Positions 1 to 5,149 of a stretch of 5,149 nt of DNA are shown here, one piece after another (position 1 is the stretch's first letter; each line of letters starts with the position of its first letter). The stretch is from the NCBI GenBank assembly GCA_020349865.1, contig CP070700.1:2430029-2435177 (forward strand), read 5' to 3'. The notes below the pieces were generated by a model. The model searched no databases and was not told the DNA's origin. It was given only the letters and a program-made list of their open reading frames with translations. This DNA comes from Desulfobacteraceae bacterium (lineage in GTDB: Bacteria; Desulfobacterota; DSM-4660; Desulfatiglandales; Desulfatiglandaceae). The position numbers and the translations under genes were made by a program.

Positions 1-2471
1 AATTCCCTTGCCTGTCCATTGATACTGTATCCGCTTGAAAGAAGGACTTTCACGTCGGGGTTTATCTTATACAAGCGGTCATAGGTTTCCTGCCCCCCCA
101 TGTCCGGCATTATTATGTCCAATATGACCATGTCGATCTTTTCCTGGTTATGCTTATAGATTTCGACGGCTTCTTTGCCGCTCTTGGCCAGCAAGAACTT
201 GTAACCCAAAGTCTTCAGCATGGCCTTGCCAACATCAATTATCATGTCCTCATCATCAACCAGAAGAATAGTCCCTTCACCCTTAAGGACCACTTCATCC
301 ACCTGAATTGCTTTTTGGAGTCCTTTTTGAGATCTTGGCAAATAAATGGTGAAAACTGCCCCTTCACCCTTGTTACTCTCAACCTTGATTACGCCACTAT
401 GATTCTTAACAATACCGTAAGCAGAGGCGAGACCCAGGCCAGTCCCTCTCCCCATTTTTTTGGTAGTGAAGAAAGGGTCAAAAATTCGCTGCTTGGTCGC
501 GCAGTCCATACCCACTCCTGTATCCCCAACAGAGATCTCAATATAATTGCCCGGTTCGATACCATAGGGCTTTACAAATGACTGGTCGAGCATGGTGTTT
601 TTTGTTTCAAGATACAAGTCCCCGCCACCAGGCATGGCCTGCCAGGCATTGACATAAAGGTTCAAGAGGACCTGCTCAATCTGCCCCTGATCTATTTCTA
701 CTATCCAGATGTCCTCCTGAAGTTTTGAGTGAATGCTAATTTCTTTTTTCGTGCGACCAAACATCTGAGAGGTCTTTTCCAAAAGCTCGTTTATGCTGAC
801 CGGCCTAACCTCATATTTCCCGCCCCTTGAAAAGCCTAAGAGCTGTTTGGTGAGGCCAGCTGCATTCTGGATATATTGCTCAATGTTTTTCAGTTTTTCA
901 TGATGCGGATGGCCCGGGTCGATATCCAAAAGCATTAATGAGGCGTTTCCTTGGATCCCCATGAGCAGATTGTTAAAATCATGGGCAATGCCACCGGCCA
1001 GCGTGCCAATTGCTTCCATCTTCTGGGCATGTTGGAGTTGGGCTTTGAGTTTCTCTTTCTCTTCTTCTGCCTGTTTGCGTTCGGTGATGTTGCTTCCAAT
1101 ACCCAGAATGCCTACAACCTGACCATGCTCATCAAACCTTGGCGTTAAAGTTGAATGGACCCAGAGCATGGATCCATCTTTTGTGACTTCTCTGATCTCG
1201 CAGTCTAACTCCTTTTTATCCGAAAATACCGTTGATTTAATTTTTTTTATGCCACTCTTTATTTCATCATCCGGGTAGAGTATGTCAATTTTTTTACTAC
1301 CGACTATCTCTTCAGCCGTGTATCCGAAGATGTTTTCAGCACCTTTATTCCAAAATAGGACGTTGGAATCGAGATCAGTCGAAATAATTGAAATAGAAGA
1401 AGAACTGTCTAATATGTTTTTCAGGAATTTATTTGTTTCCCGGAGCGCTTCTTCCGCGCGCTTGCGCTCCATTATCTCCTGTTGCAGAAGCTCATTAGCC
1501 TTTGAAAGCTCCGCAGTTCGTTCATGCACACGTTTTTCCAGTTCGTCGCGGGCCTTTGCTAATGCCGCCTCCGTGCGCTTTCGTTTGGAATAAAGCAATG
1601 CGTTTTCCAGCGTTACTGCCGCCGGGTAACTGAGCCCGGTGAGTAAAAAGAGATCATCTTTCCGGAATCCGTCAGATACCTTGACTGAGTGTACATAGAT
1701 AACTCCCAGGACTTTAGATTTGCTGATCAAAGGAACACACATTATGGATTTGATGGCCAATTTTACGATGCTATCTGACAGATTTTTCTCCTCTTCACGA
1801 CTCGTATCCGACATCATTACGGCTTTGCCATTGTGTATGACTCTATTTACAATAGTCCGGCTGTAGTTACTTTTATTACTTTTCCTGTTATCTCGTGATC
1901 GTGAGATTATTTCCTTGAGTTCTCCAGTGTCATCATCAAGCAATAGAATCGCACCGCTGTCGATTCTTTTAAGAAAAGAGAAGAGCGAATCCATTATTTT
2001 TTTGCATACTTCATCGATATCCAATGACTGCATCAAGCCAGAAGATACTTCATAGATCAGTTCAAGTTCTCGCTGATTGGTGATACGTCTTTCCTTGTAT
2101 GAAAGGTCTTTTTTTCTTTCGCCAAGTCTTTCCGAAAGATTTATTGAATACTTACTGTTTGCTACATCCTCTGAACATTTTTTGCCCAGACTAATCACGG
2201 TGTCGCCAATAGCAACGGGAAGTCCTTCTTCCACTTCAAACTCATAGCCGGGTTTTATTGGAGTACCATCTATCCAGGTGCCATTCTCGCTTTTCAGATC
2301 CTCAATTAGGAACCCACCGTCTACACTGATGATCTTTGCATGTTTTCGAGAAATGGAACGATCCTTAATCTGAATGTCATTGTCAGAAGCCCTTCCAATA
2401 AAGGTGATCTCGCCTTTAAGTTCGGTAGAAGTGTCCCCCATTGGTCCGTTGATAATATAGAGTTTGGCCAT
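1..2471 (-). CDS. FHA-GAF-PAS hybrid sensor histidine kinase with C-terminal receiver (3' end beyond window)
   Basis: This is probably a cytoplasmic hybrid kinase, since no membrane segment or signal peptide is visible. The minus strand reads through 823 codons without a stop and leaves the window inside the receiver. FHA is at about residues 4-95, with G26-R27, S41-R42-K43-H44 and N63-G64-T65 of the phosphothreonine-binding loops. GAF is at about 135-290, followed by an ERTAEL-type coiled coil (about 297-345) and PAS plus PAC (about 346-466; FWNKGAENIFGY). HisKA has phosphoacceptor H497 in IAHDFNN. HATPase_c has the N box (N604, N608), DTGVGM at 650-655, FDPFFTTK and GRGTGLGLA. The receiver starts near 733, with D739-D740 and phosphoacceptor D785 in LDIIMPD. 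The distal FxxKPF lysine would lie past the edge. ATG 2471 is the only plausible start: an in-frame stop lies 13 codons upstream and the FHA domain begins at once. The Shine-Dalgarno sequence is poor (GGGA). The signal sensed and the output partner are unknown. Confidence 0.95.
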   Translation of the reverse strand, partial: MAKLYIINGPMGDTSTELKGEITFIGRASDNDIQIKDRSISRKHAKIISVDGGFLIEDLKSENGTWIDGTPIKPGYEFEVEEGLPVAIGDTVISLGKKCSEDVANSKYSINLSERLGERKKDLSYKERRITNQRELELIYEVSSGLMQSLDIDEVCKKIMDSLFSFLKRIDSGAILLLDDDTGELKEIISRSRDNRKSNKSNYSRTIVNRVIHNGKAVMMSDTSREEEKNLSDSIVKLAIKSIMCVPLISKSKVLGVIYVHSVKVSDGFRKDDLFLLTGLSYPAAVTLENALLYSKRKRTEAALAKARDELEKRVHERTAELSKANELLQQEIMERKRAEEALRETNKFLKNILDSSSSISIISTDLDSNVLFWNKGAENIFGYTAEEIVGSKKIDILYPDDEIKSGIKKIKSTVFSDKKELDCEIREVTKDGSMLWVHSTLTPRFDEHGQVVGILGIGSNITERKQAEEEKEKLKAQLQHAQKMEAIGTLAGGIAHDFNNLLMGIQGNASLMLLDIDPGHPHHEKLKNIEQYIQNAAGLTKQLLGFSRGGKYEVRPVSINELLEKTSQMFGRTKKEISIHSKLQEDIWIVEIDQGQIEQVLLNLYVNAWQAMPGGGDLYLETKNTMLDQSFVKPYGIEPGNYIEISVGDTGVGMDCATKQRIFDPFFTTKKMGRGTGLGLASAYGIVKNHSGVIKVESNKGEGAVFTIYLPRSQKGLQKAIQVDEVVLKGEGTILLVDDEDMIIDVGKAMLKTLGYKFLLAKSGKEAVEIYKHNQEKIDMVILDIIMPDMGGQETYDRLYKINPDVKVLLSSGYSINGQARE

Positions 2472-2566
2472 CGAATATCCCGTAACTCTTAGAAAATCAT
2501 TCTGTTCTCATTGTTATGATCACCGTTTGCCTTCAATGTATTACCGGAGATCTTTAGGTCATGCAT

Positions 2567-2764
2567 TCAAATACTATGCTCTATCGTTGCCCGGATTCTC
2601 CTTTTAAACCAGGATTCAACCGATGTCCTATCAAACCGCCAGTGCTTCCCAATTTTAGCGCAAGGAATCTTACCTTCACTGCAAAGCTTGTATAGTGTTG
2701 ACTTCGGAATCCGAAGCCATGAGGAAATTTCATCCGCATTCAAAACGTCTTGATGTGTTCCCAT
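2567..2764 (-). CDS. Small excisionase-type helix-turn-helix DNA-binding protein
   Basis: This 65-residue protein is almost entirely one DNA-binding domain of the HTH_17 / excisionase (MerR-like winged helix) family. It starts LNADEISSWLRIPKSTLYKL (about residues 8-27), which covers the first helices and the recognition helix. The typical GKIPCAKIGKHWRF wing follows (about 31-44), and then a helix with SVESWF. The length is normal for stand-alone members. Some family members direct phage or integrative-element excision, while others are small transcription regulators. No integrase or recombinase is visible here, and the gene sits 95 bases upstream of the sensor kinase on the same strand, so a regulatory role is the more likely reading (inference). 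The ATG start is fixed by a strong GAGGAGG five bases upstream. There is no receiver or ligand-binding domain, so it cannot itself take the kinase's phosphoryl group in the usual way. Confidence 0.9.
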   Translation of the reverse strand: MGTHQDVLNADEISSWLRIPKSTLYKLCSEGKIPCAKIGKHWRFDRTSVESWFKRRIRATIEHSI

Positions 2765-2887
2765 TTATGCCTCCTCATTATCGTAAGCTTGAGGTTTCAG
2801 AAAGTTTACATTCATGGACTTTGGGGTATCGCGCCCGGTTTTCCTCATTAATTGTCTTTCAAGCTTGATATCCTCATTGTTCCCCAT
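2765..2887 (-). CDS. Possible 40-residue peptide abutting the helix-turn-helix gene
   Basis: A short minus-strand frame runs from ATG 2887 to a TAA at 2767-2765, and the next base begins the ATG of the helix-turn-helix gene (TAAATG, no gap). The predicted product starts MGNNEDIKLERQLMRKTGRD and is hydrophilic, rich in charged residues and Asn, with no membrane segment and no domain I recognise. In favour of it are the exact abutment and the fact that the strong downstream ribosome binding site falls inside its end. Against it are its short length and the lack of a convincing ribosome binding site before ATG 2887 or before the internal ATG at 2848. It could be a leader peptide, a real small protein, the decayed end of an older gene, or a chance reading frame. 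Confidence 0.3.
   Translation of the reverse strand: MGNNEDIKLERQLMRKTGRDTPKSMNVNFLKPQAYDNEEA
2770..2776 (-). promoter_or_regulatory. Strong ribosome binding site of the helix-turn-helix gene
   Basis: On the minus strand GAGGAGG stands five bases before ATG 2764, close to a full match to the anti-Shine-Dalgarno sequence. It decides the start of the helix-turn-helix gene. If the upstream 40-codon frame is translated, this site lies inside its last codons, which would couple the two genes translationally. Confidence 0.8.
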
Positions 2888-2944
2888 TATTCATAAAGCG
2901 TGCCAGGGAGAAGAAGTTGAACTTAAAGACAGAATTGTTATTAA

Positions 2945-2950
2945 ATTATA
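2945..2950 (-). promoter_or_regulatory. Isolated TATAAT (-10-like) upstream of the minus-strand genes
   Basis: A perfect TATAAT reads on the minus strand about 60 bases upstream of ATG 2887. No -35 hexamer resembling TTGACA stands 16-18 bases before it (the sequence there is GCCGATC-like), and there is no extended -10 TG. In a stretch this AT-rich the hexamer may be chance. It is recorded as a weak alternative start site for the helix-turn-helix / kinase transcript. Confidence 0.2.
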
Positions 2951-3026
2951 AATACTTACGGATGGGTGATCGGCAGAAATTATTCAAAGAAAATGCAGAT
3001 GAAGATAACATAATAGTAGATTACGA

Positions 3027-3105
3027 CATAGTGACATATAAAACCTGTACCCTCTTTGATTATTTATAAAGTATTTCAGTAGGTTAAGGTTTATATGTCA
3101 AAATG
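3027..3105. repeat. Imperfect 24/25-base inverted repeat in the divergent intergenic region
   Basis: The left arm (3027-3051) and the reverse complement of the right arm (3082-3105) share the pattern CAT-nn-TGACATATAAA-(A)-CCT-nn-ACC. The core is 11 identical bases, followed by a one-base bulge and CCT. In total there are four mismatches and one indel over 25 positions. The arms flank a 30-base AT-rich spacer that contains the palindrome TTTATAAA. Possible readings are a two-site operator for a dimeric or looping regulator, a hairpin in the long leader transcript, or the ends of a tiny non-autonomous element. No clear target-site duplication flanks it. It overlaps the candidate minus-strand promoter. 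Confidence 0.65.
3073..3101 (-). promoter_or_regulatory. Candidate sigma-70 promoter for the minus-strand operon
   Basis: On the minus strand a perfect TTGACA (3101-3096) is followed, after exactly 17 bases, by TGAAAT (3078-3073), which matches four of six -10 positions. Transcription would start near 3066 and give a leader of about 180 bases before ATG 2887, or about 300 before the helix-turn-helix start. The -35 hexamer lies inside the right arm of the 3027-3105 inverted repeat, so a protein bound to the dyad would be expected to affect this promoter. The match and spacing are seen in the sequence; the activity is inferred. Confidence 0.35.
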
Positions 3106-3368
3106 ACCTGCCCTACGTCACTTTGGCCTCATTTATAGTTCATTTCGCCCATCCCGCTTGGGGAATAGGGACCTTTAGCTCGGAGAGAATAATAGACCAT
3201 GCAAACATCAGTAAACAAGCGAAGGCAGAACCAAGAAACGGAGCAACAAAAAAGCGGGGTATGAAGGTAATTGGTAGATACATTTCAAAGCGTTCGACCT
3301 TTTCGTTTTCGAAGGTTTATGGTAAGTGATCAATTGAGGGTAACTCAGATGGATTAAACCCGCTATCA
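3106..3368. other. Intergenic stretch with no recognisable gene
   Basis: About 260 bases lie between the dyad and the decarboxylase ribosome binding site. A TTG-initiated plus-strand frame (3123-3329) and a minus-strand frame (3283-3140) both exist, but neither has a ribosome binding site or a recognisable domain. A weak hairpin (ACCTT 3297-3301 with AAGGT 3312-3316) is present. I found no convincing -35/-10 pair for the decarboxylase, so its promoter is not located. No tRNA or riboswitch pattern is apparent by eye. Confidence 0.5.
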
Positions 3369-3375
3369 TAAGGAG
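3369..3375 (+). promoter_or_regulatory. Ribosome binding site of the decarboxylase gene
   Basis: TAAGGAG stands seven bases before ATG 3383, an ideal Shine-Dalgarno and spacing. It fixes the start codon together with the family-like N-terminus that follows. Confidence 0.85.
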
Positions 3376-3382
3376 TTATAAC

Positions 3383-4801
3383 ATGGATAAAGAAGATTTT
3401 AGACAATTTGGCTATGAATTCATTGATTGGGTGGCAGATTATTTCACCAATGTAGCCCAATACCCGGTTGTGTCGCCATTAAGCCCCGGTCAAATCAAAG
3501 AAATGATACCGCTAGAACCACCCCTTGAAGGTGAGGCAATGGAAAGGATTTTTTCAGATTTTAAGAAAACGATCCTTCCAGGAATTACTCACTGGCAGCA
3601 TCCTTCCTGGTTTGCTTATTTTCCGGCAAACAATAGCCCCCCATCCGTTCTGGCAGAATTGCTGACAGCCGGTCTTGGTGCTCAGTGTATGATTTGGCAA
3701 ACATCCCCGGCCGCAGCCGAACTCGAAGAGATTGTTTTAGAATGGTTGCGCAAAATGCTTGGGCTCCCCGAAGGGATGACTGGTACCATACAGGACACGG
3801 CCTCTACGGCAACGCTGTGCGCCTTGTTAACGGCAAGGGAAAAGGCCACAGACTTTAAAGCAAACATTAAAGGACTAAAAGAACCCCTCATCGTATACGC
3901 CTCAGAAGAAACGCATTCGAGTATAGAGAAGGCCGTTAAAATCTCCGGTTACGGAAAGGAATCGTTACGCTATGTACCCACGGATGATGCCTTTGCAATG
4001 CTTCCATCAAAGCTGGAAGAGATGATTGTTAAGGATAAGAGGGCAGGGTTGACACCAACCTGTGTGGTGGCCACGCTCGGGACAACTTCTTCTACAGCAA
4101 TAGACCCGCTGGAGGCCATTGGTAAGATCTGCCGTCGTCACGGCTTGTGGCTCCATGTTGATGCGGCTTTCGCCGGAACCGCCGCTATCCTTCCGGAAAA
4201 GAGAGACATGCTAAAAGGTTCTAAGTATATGGATTCATTTGTTTTTAACCCCCATAAGTGGATGTTTACCAATTTTGATTGCTCAACCTATTTTGTAACT
4301 GATCCAAGTGCCTTGATCCGGACCTTTGAGATTCATCCTGAGTACTTAAAAACCGGCGTAGATGCTCAGGTGAAAAACTTCAGGGACTGGGGGATTCAGC
4401 TGGGGAGGAGGTTCAGGGCATTAAAGCTATGGTTTGTGATACGATTCTATGGGGTAAGTGGGCTTCAGGAAATGATCAGAGAACACATACAGTTGGCTGA
4501 TATGTTCAAAAACCGGGTAGAGGAACACGAATACTTCGAACTAATGGCACCCGTGAGTTTAAGCCTTGTTTGTTTTCGCTTGAATGATGGACGATCAGAG
4601 GAAGCCCTCAACAGCCTGAATAGACAATTCCTCGACAATCTGAATAAAACCGGAAAGATTTATCTAACACACACCACATTGAGGGGAAAATACGTTCTGC
4701 GTATGGTCATTGGTCAGAGGACGACAAAAGAACAGCATGTCGGAGAAGCATGGGACCTGATGAACGAAAAAGCAGCAGAACTATTGAAAGCGCCAGCCTA
4801 A
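3383..4801 (+). CDS. Group II PLP-dependent aromatic-L-amino-acid decarboxylase family protein
   Basis: This is probably a cytosolic enzyme that releases CO2 from an amino acid to give the amine. The family (Pfam pyridoxal-deC) includes dopa, tyrosine, tryptophan and phenylalanine decarboxylases. The 472 residues match its usual length, and the protein aligns end to end from memory with animal AADC. Visible landmarks are THW at 69-71 and FAYFP at 77-81, TSPAAAELEE near 108-116, and DTASTATL at 138-145. H178 in THSS stacks on the cofactor ring. D260 in HVDAAFAG binds the pyridine nitrogen. K292 in NPHKW is the Schiff-base lysine. GRRFRALKLWF starts at 341. Y321 in HPEYLK matches the mobile-loop tyrosine that favours decarboxylation over aldehyde formation. 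The human pocket residues Thr82, Ile101 and Phe103 appear to be replaced by A82, Q101 and M103, so the substrate cannot be read off. The gene stands alone on the plus strand, with no transporter or antiporter partner in view. Confidence 0.96.
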   Translation: MDKEDFRQFGYEFIDWVADYFTNVAQYPVVSPLSPGQIKEMIPLEPPLEGEAMERIFSDFKKTILPGITHWQHPSWFAYFPANNSPPSVLAELLTAGLGAQCMIWQTSPAAAELEEIVLEWLRKMLGLPEGMTGTIQDTASTATLCALLTAREKATDFKANIKGLKEPLIVYASEETHSSIEKAVKISGYGKESLRYVPTDDAFAMLPSKLEEMIVKDKRAGLTPTCVVATLGTTSSTAIDPLEAIGKICRRHGLWLHVDAAFAGTAAILPEKRDMLKGSKYMDSFVFNPHKWMFTNFDCSTYFVTDPSALIRTFEIHPEYLKTGVDAQVKNFRDWGIQLGRRFRALKLWFVIRFYGVSGLQEMIREHIQLADMFKNRVEEHEYFELMAPVSLSLVCFRLNDGRSEEALNSLNRQFLDNLNKTGKIYLTHTTLRGKYVLRMVIGQRTTKEQHVGEAWDLMNEKAAELLKAPA

Positions 4802-4815
4802 AGGGAGCGTTGTCT

Positions 4816-4848
4816 ATTCTTCTAACAACTATCTGGAGAAGGGTTTTT
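4816..4848 (+). terminator. Weak candidate terminator after the decarboxylase
   Basis: Fifteen bases past the stop codon, ATTCTTCT (4816-4823) can pair with AGAAGGGT (4837-4844), two of the pairs being G-U, around a 13-base loop. A run of five T (4844-4848) follows. The stem is weak, so this is only the best candidate seen. The rest of 4802-4932 holds no gene or other structure I can support. Confidence 0.25.
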
Positions 4849-4963
4849 ATCTCTCACGATAACACTGAGTGCACAGAGTCTTGATCTGATTTGACGAGTC
4901 ACCCTATGATCGGTTAGCTTTCAGTTCCAATCTTGACGGCTTCAAAAAAAGTCCATCTGCCGC

Positions 4964-5002
4964 TTGACGGGCTCACGGCCCTGAGCATAGCCGAAGGGCT
5001 GC
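4964..5002. repeat. Probable second repeat inserted inside the larger intergenic repeat
   Basis: Removing these 39 bases joins CATCTGCCGC to GTTGCGCTTC, which restores the continuous arm I would expect in an intact copy of the host repeat. The insert contains CCTGAGCATAGCCGAAGG, a motif that belongs to the common bacterial intergenic family CCTGAGCnTnGnCGAAGG (recalled, not searched). It also carries TTGACGGG and GGGCTCACGGCCC. CTGCCGC before it and CTGC at its end could be a short flanking duplication. It is G+C-rich compared with its surroundings. Confidence 0.45.
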
Positions 5003-5044
5003 GTTGCGCTTCATCTTTAGTCATTACGACGTTTTTCCAAGTAC

Positions 5045-5063
5045 GAATCATTCCTAATGATTC
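5045..5063. repeat. Perfect 8-base hairpin inside the intergenic repeat
   Basis: GAATCATT and AATGATTC are exact inverted copies separated by CCT, giving a compact stem-loop near the middle of the right half of the 4933-5128 repeat. No T-tract follows, so it is not a standard terminator. It is more likely part of the folded structure of the element. Confidence 0.65.
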
Positions 5064-5149
5064 TCGCGCATTGCATCTGGAGCTTTTTTCTGTGCCGTCT
5101 TTCTGATAACTTTTTACGAGTTCATCAATCTTAACACCAGAAAATGGGA

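Larger units (their letters stand above)
4933..5128. repeat. MITE-like intergenic repeat with inverted ends
   Basis: The left end TTGACGGCTTCAAAAAAAGT (4933-4952) resembles the reverse complement of the right end ACTTTTTACGAGTTCATCAA (5109-5128). A second inner pair is GACGGC-n4-AAAAAAG (4935-4951) against CTTTTTT-n4-GCCGTC (5083-5099). It continues inward to CATCTGC (4955-4960 region) and GCATCTGG (5073-5080), so the two ends fold on each other. The interior carries TGCGTTGCGCTTCATCTTT and GTCATTACGACG, which I recall from intergenic repeats of Desulfobacterota genomes (memory, not checked). No open reading frame is present, so any mobility would depend on an enzyme supplied elsewhere. As a transcript it would fold into a long stem and could also act as a terminator or mRNA-stability element for the decarboxylase. 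Confidence 0.7.

Noticed and set aside
150..1593. Plus-strand open frames at 150-581, 951-1148 and 1282-1593
   Set aside because: All lie inside the uninterrupted kinase frame on the other strand, show no recognisable domains, and are shadows of its codon pattern.
2567..2764. Reading the helix-turn-helix protein as evidence for a prophage or integrative element
   Set aside because: No integrase, attachment site, tRNA gene or phage gene is visible; the family is also common as chromosomal regulators.
2890..2905. Sigma-54-like TGGCACG on the minus strand before ATG 2887
   Set aside because: The -24 block matches fully, but the -12 block reads ATGAA, lacking the required GC, and transcription would start inside the possible small frame. 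No sigma-54 activator domain is seen in the window.
3123..3329. Plus-strand 68-codon frame before the decarboxylase
   Set aside because: It has a TTG start with no ribosome binding site, a low-complexity basic composition and no recognisable domain; an antisense frame over the same bases looks equally plausible.
3334..3369. TTGAGG plus TATCAT as a decarboxylase promoter
   Set aside because: The spacing is 24 bases, too long for a sigma-70 promoter, and the start would fall almost on the ribosome binding site.
3682..3891. Minus-strand open frame inside the decarboxylase
   Set aside because: It is antisense to a highly conserved part of the decarboxylase and has no family features of its own.
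4892..4901. Small palindrome TGACGAGTCA
   Set aside because: The stem is only four bases each side with no nearby promoter to act on, which is expected by chance.

Overview
The window looks like chromosomal DNA from a sulfate-reducer-like or syntroph-like member of the former Deltaproteobacteria (Desulfobacterota). This is inferred from three things: the style of the multi-domain hybrid histidine kinase, its pairing with a small excisionase-type helix-turn-helix protein, and an intergenic repeat with TTGA...TCAA ends that I recall from that group. None of these was checked against a database. Base composition is moderate, with a distinctly AT-rich stretch at about 2930-3100.

The left half is a minus-strand gene set. 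A possible 40-residue peptide gene (2887-2765) abuts a 65-residue helix-turn-helix protein (2764-2567). After a 95-base gap comes a very large hybrid sensor kinase that starts at 2471 and runs off the left edge of the window. Its 823 visible codons read without interruption as FHA, GAF, coiled coil, PAS, HisKA, HATPase and receiver. All catalytic and phosphoacceptor residues are present except the distal receiver lysine, which would lie beyond the edge.

The middle (2888-3382) is a long divergent intergenic region. It holds a strong imperfect inverted repeat (3027-3105) that overlaps a plausible minus-strand promoter. I recognise no gene between the repeat and the ribosome binding site at 3369.

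The right half carries one plus-strand gene (3383-4801), a complete group II PLP-dependent decarboxylase of the aromatic-L-amino-acid decarboxylase type with intact cofactor residues. It is followed by a weak terminator candidate and then a composite intergenic repeat (4933-5128). That repeat has inverted ends, a perfect internal hairpin, and an apparent 39-base second repeat lodged inside it.

The minus-strand genes probably form a signalling operon whose partners lie off the left edge. Nothing in the sequence ties the decarboxylase to the kinase apart from the shared divergent region. I see no clear evidence of a new multi-gene system. The best leads are the dyad, the nested repeat and the FHA-headed kinase.
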